Below are positions 43,677 through 52,386 of a DNA stretch of 64,000 nt, piece after piece. Below the pieces are notes generated by a model. That model did not search any database. It saw nothing but the letters and a program-made list of their open reading frames with translations, and had not been told where the DNA came from. The stretch is from CAVZBW01 sp963778465. Its GTDB lineage: Bacteria; Actinomycetota; Acidimicrobiia; Acidimicrobiales; RAAP-2. The translations under genes and the position numbers were made by a program. The stretch lies in assembly GCA_963778465.1 (NCBI GenBank), contig CAVZUK010000003.1, forward strand, positions 992,001 through 1,056,000, in the 5' to 3' direction. Position 1 is the first letter of the stretch. The number at the start of each line of letters is the position of its first letter.

Positions 43677-44495
43677 TCAGCGCAGACGCCATTGCGGGCG
43701 CTTGCCCGACTCGAACCGGCGCTGGCCGGCTCGGAAGGTGTCGGCGTCGGACCCGATGCGGGTGAAGAGGTTGGCGACCTCGATGCCCTGGTGGCGGGAG
43801 ACCTCGAGCGCGGTCCACAGCGCCCGCATCGTGCCCTGGATCGCCAACGGCGGCGCGTCGGCGATGACGCGGGCCGCCCAGGCCGCCCGATCGCGCAGCT
43901 CCTCGCGGGGGACCACCTCGGTCACCAGCCCGATCTCCCGTGCCCGCGCCGCCGACATGCGCTCGTCGATGCCGAGGAGCGACATCCGCATGATCTCCTG
44001 GAACGGCATCTTGGCGAGCATCTGGATCGGCTCGAACGCCGCCGTCATCCCGTACGAGACGTGGGGATCGAAGAACGTCGCGTCGTCCGACGCGATGATG
44101 AACTCCACCTCGCCGAGCATGTAGAAGGCTCCGCCGCACGCCATGCCCTGCACCGCGGCGATCACGGGCTTCCAGCAGTCCCGCATCTTCGGCCCGATGT
44201 CGCGCCCGGGATCGTCGTACATCCACGGCGTGGGATAGCCGGGGTAGTTGCCGGCGGCCATGGCGTCGGTGTTGTCCTCGGAGACCGCCTCTGCACGGTC
44301 GATGCCGGTGCAGAACGCGTCGCCCTCGGCCCCGAGGACGACGCAGCGGACGTCGCCGTCGTAGCGGATGTCGTCCCACGCGGCGCGCAGCTCGTCCTGC
44401 ATCCGCTGGTTGATGGCGTTGCGCCGCTCCGGGCGGTTGAGCGAGAGCCAGGCGATGCCGTCTTCCTTGCGGTACAAGAGCGTCTCGTAGGTCAC
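43677..44495 (-). CDS. enoyl-CoA hydratase/isomerase (crotonase) family protein
   Basis: I take the GTG at 44495 (VTYETLLYRKEDGIAWLSLNRPERRNAINQ), because upstream open sequence lacks homology; no SD is obvious. The 272-residue protein has GAEGDAFCTGIDRAEAV and VQGMACGGAFYMLGEVEFIIASDDATFFDPHVSYGM as its two oxyanion segments. A 20-residue loop after the first one (SEDNTDAMAAGNYPGYPTP) is longer than usual. It resembles the crotonases at 36557 in the FFDPHVS order. The stop comes one base after that of the convergent amidohydrolase-like gene. It is divergent from the amidohydrolase at 44689 across 193 bp, in which TGTC-N13-GACA at about 44551-44571 is a weak dyad. Confidence 0.8.
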   Translation of the reverse strand: MTYETLLYRKEDGIAWLSLNRPERRNAINQRMQDELRAAWDDIRYDGDVRCVVLGAEGDAFCTGIDRAEAVSEDNTDAMAAGNYPGYPTPWMYDDPGRDIGPKMRDCWKPVIAAVQGMACGGAFYMLGEVEFIIASDDATFFDPHVSYGMTAAFEPIQMLAKMPFQEIMRMSLLGIDERMSAARAREIGLVTEVVPREELRDRAAWAARVIADAPPLAIQGTMRALWTALEVSRHQGIEVANLFTRIGSDADTFRAGQRRFESGKRPQWRLR

Positions 44496-44688
44496 GGGCG
44501 GATTCTCGCACGCCTCGGTGACCGTCGGTTGCTCCGGTCCTGGAAAAGTGTCATTCTCAATATCCGACAAGTGGAGCTTTCTCCCGGGCGTGACCCCTGC
44601 AGGGCCACGGGGCCGCCGAGGCCCGCGCCACCGTTCCGGTCGACGAGGCCGTCCAGGCCACGTCGCCGCTGAGGAAGGAGCCGTCGCG

Positions 44689-45861
44689 ATGGACTTCCGA
44701 CCGATCGACGCCGACAACCACTACTACGAGACGCTCGACGCCTTCACCCGGCACCTGGACAAGAAGTTCAAGACCCGAGGGGTCCGGGTGGTCCAGGACG
44801 GCAAGCGGGTGGAGCTCCTCGTGGGGGGGCACGTCAACAACTTCGTGCCCAACCCGACGTTCGACCCGATCATCGTGCCGGGTTGCATCGACGCGCTCTT
44901 CCGGGGGCAGATCCCCGCAGGCGTCGATCCCCGGACGCTCATGAAGGTCGAGCCGCTCAAGGCGGAGTACCGCGACCGCGATCGGCGCGTCGAGGCGCTC
45001 GAGGCACAGGGCCTCGACGCGGCCCTGCTCTTCCCGACCCTGGGCTGCGGCATCGAGGAGGCGCTCCGCGGCGACGTGGACGCCACGATGGCGAGCCTCT
45101 CCGCCTTCAACCGGTGGCTCGAGGACGATTGGGGCTTCGACTACCGGCACCGCATCGTCGCCTGCCCCATGCTCTCCCTCGCCGATCCCGAGGCGGCAGG
45201 CGAGGAGGTCGACTCGCTGCTCGCCCGGGGCGCCCGCATGGTGGCCGTCCGGCCGGCGCCCGTGCCCGGTGCCAACGGGACGTCGCGCTCGCTCGGCGAC
45301 AGGCTCCACGACCCCGTCTGGGCGCGCCTGGCGGAGGCCTCCGTCCCGGTCGCCTTCCACCTCGGCGACAGCGGCTACAACCGGTTCGCCGGGGCGTGGG
45401 GCGCGAGCGCCGTCTTCGGGTTCGGGATCGCCGACGTGCTGAGCAGGATCCTGGTGTCCGACCGCGCCATCCACGACACGATCGCCTCGCTGATCGTCCA
45501 CGGGGTCTTCAGCCGGCATCCCACGCTCCGGGTGGCGAGCATCGAGAACGGCTCGGACTGGGTCGCGTTGTTGGTGAAGCGCCTGCGCAAGCAGGCCAAC
45601 CAGACGCCGTGGGCCTTCACCGACGATCCGCTCGACACGCTGCGCCAGCACGTCTGGACCACGCCCTACTGCGAGGAGGACCTCCGCGCCCTCGCCGACC
45701 TCATCGGTGCCGACCGCATCCTCTTCGGCTCGGACTGGCCGCACGGCGAGGGGCTGGCGCAGCCGCTCGCCTTCGAGAAGGAGCTGGCCGACTTCTCCGA
45801 CGACGAGACCCGGATGATCATGCGGGACAACTGCCTCGAGCTGCTCGGGGGGGCGGCGTAG
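44689..45861 (+). CDS. amidohydrolase-2 family protein
   Basis: The ATG at 44689 follows GAGGAAGGAG. The 390-residue protein starts MDFRPIDADNHYYETLDAFTRHL, with the metal pair Asp9-x-His11. VAFHLGDSGYNRFAGAWG supplies the mid-barrel His, HGVFSRHPTLRVASIENGSDWV the next, and LFGSDWPHGEG the last Asp. It is closely related in layout to the 57926 protein (DADNHMYE; HASDSGYQRF; FGSDYPHPEG), so each catabolic operon has one of this subgroup. Such proteins probably hydrolyse or decarboxylate a ring-derived acid. Its TAG overlaps the GTG of the acyl-CoA dehydrogenase by one base. Confidence 0.8.
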   Translation: MDFRPIDADNHYYETLDAFTRHLDKKFKTRGVRVVQDGKRVELLVGGHVNNFVPNPTFDPIIVPGCIDALFRGQIPAGVDPRTLMKVEPLKAEYRDRDRRVEALEAQGLDAALLFPTLGCGIEEALRGDVDATMASLSAFNRWLEDDWGFDYRHRIVACPMLSLADPEAAGEEVDSLLARGARMVAVRPAPVPGANGTSRSLGDRLHDPVWARLAEASVPVAFHLGDSGYNRFAGAWGASAVFGFGIADVLSRILVSDRAIHDTIASLIVHGVFSRHPTLRVASIENGSDWVALLVKRLRKQANQTPWAFTDDPLDTLRQHVWTTPYCEEDLRALADLIGADRILFGSDWPHGEGLAQPLAFEKELADFSDDETRMIMRDNCLELLGGAA

Positions 45862-47138
45862 TGACGGACACCGCAAAGGCCCCGGCGCAACGGCCGACCG
45901 GCGGGCTGCGCGACGAGGTCCGGCAGTGGCTCTCGGAGAACTGGGATCCCGACTTGGACGTGACCACGTGGTGGCGGCGCGTCGCCCAGGGCGGCTGGAC
46001 CGCACCCCACTTCTCGCCCGAGGAGGGTGGCCGCGGCCTGCCCCGCCGGGCGTCTTCGACGGCGCGATCGGTCTTCGCCTCCTGCGGGGCGCTGCGTCCG
46101 CCTGGGGGCCTCGGCCTGCTCATGGCGGCACCGACCATCCTCCTGCACGGCACGCCGGAGCAGAAGGCCCGTTTGGTCCCGCCGATCCTCGACGGCAGCG
46201 TGGCGTGGTGCCAGCTGTTCAGCGAACCCGGTGCCGGCTCGGACCTCGCAGGGCTGACGACGAGGGCGGAGCGCGACGGGGACCGCTGGATCGTCAACGG
46301 CCAGAAGGTCTGGAGCAGCCAGGCCCTGCAGTCCGACTACGGGATGCTGCTGGCGAGAACCGACCTCGGCGTGCCCAAGCACGAGGGCATCTCGTGGTTC
46401 GCCTTCCCACTCGACCAGCCCGGGGTGACCATCCGCCCGCTGCGGGAGATGACCGGCGACGCGGTCTTCAACGAGGTGTTCCTCGACGACGCCGTGGTCG
46501 ACGACGCCGACCTCGTCGGCGGGCAGGGCCGGGGCTGGTCGGTGGCGCAGTCCACGCTGTTCTTCGAACGCTCCGGCATCGGAGCCGGCGGCGGGCACGC
46601 CGGCTTCCCGGCGCCCGGTCCGAAGGGCGGCACGCTCGGGCGCCGGGCCGGCGACGCCGCGCTCGACGAGGAGCCGGGCGGCGACCTCACGCTGTCGGTC
46701 GACGACGTCCGGGCGCTCGCCCGCTCCCTGCGGCGCAGCGACGACCCGATCGTCCGCCAGGAGATCGCCCGGCTCGTGACCTACGTGCAGCTGGGAAGCT
46801 GGAACGCGCAGAGAGCGAGGGCGGAGGCCGCCCGCGGGGGCGGGCAGGCGGTGGCGAACATCGCGAAGCTCTCCCAGACGCGGATCATGAAGCTCTCGGC
46901 GGAGATCGCCCTCCACGTCCTCGGGGCCTCCGGGACGCTGGCGGGCGCCGACGGGCCCGAGCACGGGCGCTACGCCCACGCCTTCGCATTCTCTCCCGCC
47001 TCGTCCATCTACGGCGGGACCGACGAGATCCAACGCAACATCATCGGCGAGCGGTCCCTGGGCCTGCCTCGCGAACCCCACCCGGATCGGGCAAGGCCCT
47101 TCGGAGAGGTGCTGCGCCGCCTCTCCGCCGGCGGCTGA
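45861..47138 (+). CDS. acyl-CoA dehydrogenase
   Basis: The GTG at 45861 overlaps the amidohydrolase stop (TAGTG). The 425-residue protein has the middle-domain motif WCQLFSEPGAGSDLAGLTTRAERDGDRWIVNGQKVWSSQA, the FAD/substrate strand MTGDAVFNEVFLDD, and the C-terminal helical motif FAFSPASSIYGGTDEIQRNIIGERSLGLPREP near 390. It belongs to the FAD-dependent ACAD family with alpha,beta-dehydrogenation of an acyl-CoA, the first oxidative step. The stretch of about residues 55-75 (GLPRRASSTARSVFASCGALRPP) is atypical but in frame. It is followed at 25 bp by a crotonase. Confidence 0.85.
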   Translation: MTDTAKAPAQRPTGGLRDEVRQWLSENWDPDLDVTTWWRRVAQGGWTAPHFSPEEGGRGLPRRASSTARSVFASCGALRPPGGLGLLMAAPTILLHGTPEQKARLVPPILDGSVAWCQLFSEPGAGSDLAGLTTRAERDGDRWIVNGQKVWSSQALQSDYGMLLARTDLGVPKHEGISWFAFPLDQPGVTIRPLREMTGDAVFNEVFLDDAVVDDADLVGGQGRGWSVAQSTLFFERSGIGAGGGHAGFPAPGPKGGTLGRRAGDAALDEEPGGDLTLSVDDVRALARSLRRSDDPIVRQEIARLVTYVQLGSWNAQRARAEAARGGGQAVANIAKLSQTRIMKLSAEIALHVLGASGTLAGADGPEHGRYAHAFAFSPASSIYGGTDEIQRNIIGERSLGLPREPHPDRARPFGEVLRRLSAGG

Positions 47139-47163
47139 CCCCGCGAGACCCTGGAGCCGAGCA

Positions 47164-47937
47164 GTGGACACGATCGACGTGCAACGGGACGGTGGGCTCG
47201 TCACGCTCACCTTCAACCGGCCTCACAAGAAGAACGCGCTCAACCGCCAGAGCTGGGACGAGCTGGACCGGGCGCTGGCCGAGATCGCCGTCAACCCCGA
47301 CGACCGGGCGCTCGTCCTGACGGGCGCGGGCGGCAACTTCTCCTCGGGTGCCGATCTGTCGGACCAGTCGATGAAGATGGTGCTTCCCATCGTGGCGGAG
47401 ATGCGCTCGGTGGGCGACATCATCCTGCGCCTCCACCGCCTGCCCATCCCCACCCTGGCCAAGATCGACGGCGTGGCCGTCGGCGTCGCCCTCGGCCTCG
47501 CGCTGGGTTGCGACCTGGTCCTCGCCTCGGACCGGGCGAGGCTCATCGAGATCTTCCCCCGGCGGGGCCTTGCCCTCGACGGGGGCAACTCGTGGCTCCT
47601 GCCCCGCCTGATCGGGCTGCAGCGGGCCAAGGAGCTGGCCTTCTTCGGCGACACGGTGCCGGCCTCCGAGGCGGCGGCGCTGGGTCTCGTCAACCGGGTG
47701 GTCCCGGTCGAGGAGCTCGACGACCTGGCCGCCGGGTGGGGTCGGCGCCTGGCCTCGGGCCCCACCATGGCGCTCGCGTTGACCAAGCGGATGCTCAACA
47801 ACAGCTACGGGGTCTCGATGGATCAGGCGCTCGAGGAGGAGGCCCGCAGCCAACACATCAGCTACACGACGAAGGACATGGGCGAGGCCATGCGGGCGTT
47901 CTTCGACAAGCGCGACCCGATCTTCGAGGGCCGGTAG
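47164..47937 (+). CDS. enoyl-CoA hydratase/isomerase (crotonase) family protein
   Basis: A GTG start gives 257 residues, a standard crotonase length: LVTLTFNRPHKKNALNRQSWDEL, first oxyanion segment GAGGNFSSGADLSDQS, second one IDGVAVGVALGLALGCDLVLASDRARLIEIFPRRGLALDGGNSWLLPRLIG. The order and spacing match enoyl-CoA hydratases of catabolic operons. It follows the acyl-CoA dehydrogenase by 25 bp and would hydrate its product. It is convergent with another crotonase, the two stops being about 44 bp apart. A TCTAGA there is not symmetric enough to call an operator. Confidence 0.85.
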   Translation: MDTIDVQRDGGLVTLTFNRPHKKNALNRQSWDELDRALAEIAVNPDDRALVLTGAGGNFSSGADLSDQSMKMVLPIVAEMRSVGDIILRLHRLPIPTLAKIDGVAVGVALGLALGCDLVLASDRARLIEIFPRRGLALDGGNSWLLPRLIGLQRAKELAFFGDTVPASEAAALGLVNRVVPVEELDDLAAGWGRRLASGPTMALALTKRMLNNSYGVSMDQALEEEARSQHISYTTKDMGEAMRAFFDKRDPIFEGR

Positions 47938-47981
47938 CTCTAGAACTGACGGACGCGCCGGGGTCCGCGTCCGCCGGTCCG

Positions 47982-48761
47982 TCAGCGGCCCTTCCACTCC
48001 GGCGGGCGCTTCTCCAGGAAGGCTCGCACCCCCTCGGACGCGTCCTCGCTGGCGAACACCTCTCCCTGCAGGTCCTCGAGCCGGCGCCACGCCGCAGCCG
48101 GATCGGAAGAACCGGTCCGGACGAGCTCCTTGGTGGCCCGGACGGCGAGCGGGCCGTTGCCCGCGATCCGCTCGGCGATCGCCATGGCTGCGCCGAAGAG
48201 CGCGTCCGGGGCCACGACCTCGCTGACGAGGCCGATCTCGTAGGCGCGGCGCGCGTCGATCGTGTCGCCGGTCAGGGCCAACTGCATGGCGAGCGACATG
48301 GGCAGGCGGTTGCCGAGCGCGATGGCGCCGCCGCCTCCCGCGAGCAACCCTCGCTTGACCTCGGGGAGCCCGAAGGCCGCCTCGGACGAGGCGACGACGA
48401 CGTCGCAGCCGAGCAGGATCTCGAAGCCCCCCCCGACGGCGATGCCGTTGACCGCGCCGACGACGGGCACCCCGACCTCGCCGTGGAGGAATCGCATGAA
48501 GTCTCTCCGCCCGGCCCTGACCGTCTCGTCCGCGTCGAAGCCGCCGAGGCTCTTCAGGTCCATGCCGACACAGAAGGCGCGGTCCCCTGCGGCCGCGATC
48601 AGCACGGCCCTCGTGTCGCCGTCCGACTCGGCCTCGGCGATCCCCCGTCCGAGGCCCGCGACGAGAGTCGGCGTGAGGGCGTTCCTCGCCTCGGGCCGGT
48701 TGAGGCGGAGGACCCGCACGGGCCCGGCCTGCTCGGACAGGAGCTCCGGGGGGGCGCTCAT
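47982..48761 (-). CDS. enoyl-CoA hydratase/isomerase (crotonase) family protein
   Basis: The ATG at 48761 (MSAPPELLSEQAGPVRVLRLNRPEARNALTP) gives 259 residues. The oxyanion segments are GDRAFCVGMDLKSLGG and VNGIAVGGGFEILLGCDVVVASSEAAFGLPEVKRGLLAGGGGAIAL, and the last residues are EGVRAFLEKRPPEWKGR, typical of crotonases. The first Gly-rich motif has Val-Gly-Met instead of Ala-Gly-Ala. A Gly run (LLAGGGGAIALG) is present. It is divergent from the acyl-CoA dehydrogenase at 48864 with about 100 bp between them. Confidence 0.85.
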   Translation of the reverse strand: MSAPPELLSEQAGPVRVLRLNRPEARNALTPTLVAGLGRGIAEAESDGDTRAVLIAAAGDRAFCVGMDLKSLGGFDADETVRAGRRDFMRFLHGEVGVPVVGAVNGIAVGGGFEILLGCDVVVASSEAAFGLPEVKRGLLAGGGGAIALGNRLPMSLAMQLALTGDTIDARRAYEIGLVSEVVAPDALFGAAMAIAERIAGNGPLAVRATKELVRTGSSDPAAAWRRLEDLQGEVFASEDASEGVRAFLEKRPPEWKGR

Positions 48762-48863
48762 CGGCGGGGGGCGCCAGGGGGCACGGACCGGACCATAGCC
48801 GGGGCCGGGCGGACGTCCGGGGCCCGGGTACTCTGCGAGCCTGGCTGCCGGAGGAGGGGGTCC

Positions 48864-50051
48864 ATGCTGAGCGATCGGGATTTGGCCGAGCGCACCGAGG
48901 AGCTGGTCGACAAGCAGCGAGACGTGCTCGGCGACCAGGTGGCCTTCCGGGGCGCGCAGTACGACGCGGGCCTCGCCATGGTCCACTTCCCGGAGGGTTA
49001 CGGCGGGCTCGGATGCACCCGGGGGCAGCAGGCCGTCGTCGACGAGGTGCTCCGTGCCCACGGGGCGCACTACGAGGATCTCCGCGTCAACCCGATCGGG
49101 ATCGGCATGGGCGCCCCGACGGTCCTCGCCTACGGCAGCGAGGCGCTCAAGGCCAGGCACCTGCGCCGCATCTTCACGGGCGAGGACATCTGGTGCCAGC
49201 TGTTCTCGGAGCCGACCAACGGTTCGGACGTGGCCGGCATCCCGAGCCGGGCGGTCCGTGACGGCGACGAATGGATCGTCAACGGCCAGAAGGTGTGGAC
49301 CACGCTGGCGCACGTCTCCAACTTCGGCATGCTCCTCGTCCGGTCCGACCCCGACGTGCCGAAGCACCGCGGCCTCTCGTACTTCGTCCTCGACATGCAC
49401 TCGCCCGGCGTCGAGGTCCGCCCCCTGTTCCAGATGACCGGCGAGGCGGAGTTCAACGAGGTCTTCCTCACCGACGTCCGGGTGGCGGACTCGAGCCGGC
49501 TCGGAGCCGAGGGCGAGGGCTGGCGCGTGGCGACGACCACGCTGATGAACGAGCGGGTCGCGCTGAGCGGGGGCCCGATCCCCCGTGGGTCGGGGCCCAT
49601 CGCCGACCTCGTCGAGACCTGGGAGGCGCGCCGCGACCGGCTCGGCGCCGCAGACCGAGCGGTGTGGCGGAACCGGATCGCCTCGCTGTGGGTCGACGCC
49701 GAGGTGCTCCGCCTGACCAACGCCCGCGCCAAGGCGTCGGCCATCGGCGGCAACCCGGGACCCGAGGGCTCGGTGGGCAAGCTGGCCTCCGCGGAGCTCT
49801 ACCAGCGCATCCGCTCCGCGGTCCTCGACCTCGAGGGTCCCGAGGGGATGCTGCACCTCCCCGGCTATCCGATGACCCGCAGCTCGGAGGCGATGCGGAC
49901 CCAGAGCGGCCGGTTCCTGCGGAGCCGGGCCAACACGATCGAGGGCGGCACCTCGGAGATCATGCGCAACATCCTCGGCGAGCGCATGCTCGGGCTGCCG
50001 GGCGACGTCCGGGTCGACAAGGACCTCCCCTGGAGCGAGATCCCGAAGTAG
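48864..50051 (+). CDS. acyl-CoA dehydrogenase
   Basis: The ATG at 48864 follows GGAGGAGGGGG, one of the strongest ribosome sites in the window. The 395-residue enzyme has WCQLFSEPTNGSDVAGIPSRAVRDGDEWIVNGQKVWTTLA, MTGEAEFNEVFLTD and the C-terminal RSRANTIEGGTSEIMRNILGERMLGLPG. The glycine-rich GSGPIADLVETWEARR segment and length fit the family of large bacterial ACADs. It is the last gene of the catabolic island before the PadR/ABC locus. It is closely similar in domain layout to the 45861 enzyme. Confidence 0.9.
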   Translation: MLSDRDLAERTEELVDKQRDVLGDQVAFRGAQYDAGLAMVHFPEGYGGLGCTRGQQAVVDEVLRAHGAHYEDLRVNPIGIGMGAPTVLAYGSEALKARHLRRIFTGEDIWCQLFSEPTNGSDVAGIPSRAVRDGDEWIVNGQKVWTTLAHVSNFGMLLVRSDPDVPKHRGLSYFVLDMHSPGVEVRPLFQMTGEAEFNEVFLTDVRVADSSRLGAEGEGWRVATTTLMNERVALSGGPIPRGSGPIADLVETWEARRDRLGAADRAVWRNRIASLWVDAEVLRLTNARAKASAIGGNPGPEGSVGKLASAELYQRIRSAVLDLEGPEGMLHLPGYPMTRSSEAMRTQSGRFLRSRANTIEGGTSEIMRNILGERMLGLPGDVRVDKDLPWSEIPK

Positions 50052-50096
50052 CTGTGGCCGGCGCGGACGGCCCAACACGAACCAAGACAGAGGACG

Positions 50097-50134
50097 TTGA
50101 CCCCCGGGTGGGTGCGCCGTAGGATACTGGGTAT
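50097..50134 (+). promoter_or_regulatory. promoter of the PadR gene with ATAC-N3-GTAT operator over the -10
   Basis: TTGACC at 50097-50102 and TAGGAT at 50120-50125 are 17 bp apart. ATACTGGGTAT at 50124-50134 overlaps the -10. The same arrangement precedes the second ABC gene at 51639. GTAGGATACT is shared by both. Confidence 0.65.
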
Positions 50135-50164
50135 GGTGTCGCCTCAGTCTCCGATTGCCGAAAG

Positions 50165-50740
50165 TTGAGCGTCCGCCACGCCCTCCTCGCGCTTTTGAGC
50201 GAGGGCCCCAAGTACGGCCTGCAACTGCGCCAGGAGTTCGAGGAGAGCACGGGCGAGGTGTGGCCCCTCAACGTCGGCCAGGTGTACACGACGCTCCAGC
50301 GCCTCGAGCGCGACGAGCTGATCGAGTCCGACGACGAGGAGGAAGCCGGACCCCAGAAAGTGTTTCGGATCACCCGACCCGGTCGCGAGGAGCTCGACGC
50401 CTGGCTGAGCACGCCACCGGACATGACCTCTCCGCCCCGAGACGAGCTCGTGATCAAGGTGCTCGCCGCCCTGCGCGTGCCCGGGGTCTCGGTGCACGAC
50501 GTGATCCAGGTCCATCGGCGGTACCTGGTCGAGCTCATGCAACAGTGGACGCGACTCAAGGAGGACGAGACGGATTTCGACCTCACGTTCGCCCTGGTCG
50601 CCGACGCCGAGCTCTTCCGGCTCGACTCGGTCGTCCGCTGGCTCGACGCCGCGGACGGCCGCTTGAAGCGCGCCGCACACGAGACGTCCTCGGCGACGCC
50701 CGGCCCCCGGATCCGGCGGAGGTTGGTCGCGCGGCGATGA
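50165..50740 (+). CDS. PadR-family transcriptional regulator
   Basis: A TTG start (50165) gives 191 residues: LSVRHALLALLSEGPKYGLQLRQEFEESTGEVWPLNVGQVYTTLQRLERDELIES is the PadR winged helix with its Tyr-x-x-x-x-x-LE motif, and the C-terminal part (VIKVLAALRVPGVS to ADAELFRLDSVVRWLD) is the helical dimer domain of the large PadR subgroup. PadR proteins repress transporter genes and lose DNA binding with phenolic or drug ligands. It is the first gene of an operon with an ABC ATPase, and its own promoter carries the ATAC-N3-GTAT site, so it is probably autoregulated. The ribosome site is weak. Confidence 0.85.
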   Translation: MSVRHALLALLSEGPKYGLQLRQEFEESTGEVWPLNVGQVYTTLQRLERDELIESDDEEEAGPQKVFRITRPGREELDAWLSTPPDMTSPPRDELVIKVLAALRVPGVSVHDVIQVHRRYLVELMQQWTRLKEDETDFDLTFALVADAELFRLDSVVRWLDAADGRLKRAAHETSSATPGPRIRRRLVARR

Positions 50741-51471
50741 GCTTCCTCGAGCTTCGGGACGTCTCCAAGAGCTACGGCACCGGTGCCACCGAGGTGCAGG
50801 CGATCCGGCACGTCAACCTCACCGTCGAACGGGGGTCGCTCGTCGCCGTGATGGGGCCGAGCGGTTCTGGGAAGTCCACCCTGCTCACCATCGTGGGCAG
50901 CCTGGAGGAGCCCACGAGCGGAGAGGTCGTGATCGACGGTCACGCGCTGTCCACGATGTCGCGCAACGAGAAGGCCCGGCTGCGTCGCCGGACCATCGGC
51001 TACGTCTTCCAGGACTTCAACCTGCTCGCGGGGCTTACCGCGGTCGAGAACGTCGCCCTTCCCCTCGAGCTCGACGGCGTTCCGGGGAAGAAGGCCCAGC
51101 GCACCGCCCTCTCCAGGCTCGAGGAGCTCGGCCTCGCCGATCGCCGCGCCCACTATCCCGACGAGCTGTCGGGCGGCGAGCGCCAGCGGGTGGCGATCGC
51201 CCGCGCCGTCGTGGGTGATCGGGCGCTGCTCCTCGCGGACGAGCCGTCAGGCGCGCTCGACTCCATCAACGGCGAGGCGGTGATGCGGATGGTCCTCACG
51301 GCCTGCCACCGGGGCGTCGCCGCAGTGGTCGTGACCCACGACGCACAGCTCGCATCGTGGGCGGATCGGGTGGTCTTCATCCGCGACGGGCGCATCGTCG
51401 ACCAGACCGTGCCGCCCCCGTCGGCCGAGTCGCTGCTCGAAGACCTTCCCGCACCGACCCCGCGTCCCTGA
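50737..51471 (+). CDS. MacB/LolD-type ABC transporter ATP-binding protein
   Basis: The ATG at 50737 overlaps the PadR stop (ATGA). The 244-residue ATPase has GPSGSGKSTLLTIVGS (Walker A), LSGGERQRVAIARAVVG (signature), LLLADEPSGALDS (Walker B) and VVVTHDAQLASW (H-loop). It is of the MacB/FtsE type with Q-loop YVFQDFNLLAGL. It lacks a permease in its own operon and is closely similar (by eye about three residues in four) to the ATPase at 51639. The large permease at 52387 may be served by either. Confidence 0.9.
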   Translation: MSFLELRDVSKSYGTGATEVQAIRHVNLTVERGSLVAVMGPSGSGKSTLLTIVGSLEEPTSGEVVIDGHALSTMSRNEKARLRRRTIGYVFQDFNLLAGLTAVENVALPLELDGVPGKKAQRTALSRLEELGLADRRAHYPDELSGGERQRVAIARAVVGDRALLLADEPSGALDSINGEAVMRMVLTACHRGVAAVVVTHDAQLASWADRVVFIRDGRIVDQTVPPPSAESLLEDLPAPTPRP

Positions 51472-51541
51472 CCGCTCGCGGAAGGAGCGCCCGGGGAAGG
51501 GCGTCCCCGGATGACCGCCAGGGCGACGACGCACCGTGCTC

Positions 51542-51578
51542 TTGACTTTCACCCGACACTCGGTAGGATACTCAGTAT
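51542..51578 (+). promoter_or_regulatory. second promoter with ATAC-N3-GTAT operator, before ATPase 2
   Basis: TTGACT at 51542-51547 and TAGGAT at 51564-51569 are 16 bp apart; ATACTCAGTAT at 51568-51578 overlaps the -10. The string GTAGGATACT is shared with the PadR promoter. A single PadR protein would cover both. Confidence 0.65.
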
Positions 51579-51638
51579 GGTTACGGGTGAACTACCAGCT
51601 GTCCGGGTCGCAGTTCCGGAACGTCACGGTCGGCCGCG

Positions 51639-52358
51639 ATGAGCCTGCTCGAGCTGCAGCAGATCTCCAAGTCCTACAGCGAGGGCACGACCGAGGTGCG
51701 CGCGCTCGATGGCGTCGACCTGTCCGTTGATCAGGGCGACCTCGTCGCGGTGATGGGGCCGAGCGGTTCTGGGAAGTCCACTCTGCTCACCATCGCGGGC
51801 AGCCTGGAGGAGGCGACGAGCGGAGAGGTCGTGATCGACGGTCACGCGTTGTCCGGGATGTCGCGCAACGAAAGGGCGCGGCTCCGCCGGCGGACGGTCG
51901 GCTACGTCTTCCAGGACTTCAACCTTCTCCCGGGGCTCACGGCGGCAGAGAACGTCGCGCTGCCGCTCGAGCTCGACGGTGTTCACGCCGGCAGAGCCCA
52001 CGTGGCTGCTCTGGCCGCGCTCGAGCCGCTCGGCCTCGAGGATCGGGCAGCGCACTACCCGGACCAGCTCTCCGGCGGCGAGCGCCAGCGGGTGGCGATC
52101 GCCCGTGCGGTCGTCGGGGAGCGCCGCCTCGTGCTCGCGGACGAGCCGTCCGGGGCGCTCGACTCGGTCAACGGCGAGGCGGTCATGCGGATGATCTTCG
52201 AGGCCTGCCGGCGCGGCGTGGCCGCGGTCGTCGTCACCCACGACGCCCACCTGGCCTCGTGGGCCGATCGGGTCGTCTTCCTTCGCGACGGGTGCGCCGT
52301 CGACAAGGCGACAACGGATGCTCCCGGCTCGCTCGTCGGGCCGTCGCCCGGGGCCTGA
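51639..52358 (+). CDS. MacB/LolD-type ABC transporter ATP-binding protein (paralogue)
   Basis: This 239-residue ATPase has GPSGSGKSTLLTIAGS, YVFQDFNLLPGLTAAENVALPLELDG, LSGGERQRVAIARAVVGE, LVLADEPSGALDSVNGEAVMRM and VVVTHDAHLASWADRVVFLRDG. Most differences from the first copy are at its ends (EVRALDGVDLSVDQGD, CAVDKATTDAPG). It is 28 bp upstream of a strong SD (GGAGGAGCTTCC) for the permease, so it is in an operon with it. The two ATPases could form a heterodimer or serve different permeases. Confidence 0.9.
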   Translation: MSLLELQQISKSYSEGTTEVRALDGVDLSVDQGDLVAVMGPSGSGKSTLLTIAGSLEEATSGEVVIDGHALSGMSRNERARLRRRTVGYVFQDFNLLPGLTAAENVALPLELDGVHAGRAHVAALAALEPLGLEDRAAHYPDQLSGGERQRVAIARAVVGERRLVLADEPSGALDSVNGEAVMRMIFEACRRGVAAVVVTHDAHLASWADRVVFLRDGCAVDKATTDAPGSLVGPSPGA

Positions 52359-52386
52359 CGCCATCTCGGATACTGGAGGAGCTTCC

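Noticed and set aside
44551..44571. TGTC-N13-GACA dyad in the 44496-44688 gap
   Set aside because: Four-base arms with a long spacer are expected by chance in 190 bp; no second copy was seen.
47936..47950. AGCTCTAGAACT between two convergent crotonase genes as another CTCTAGA operator
   Set aside because: It is at the ends of both genes, not upstream of a start, and overlaps a stop codon, so it is probably chance.
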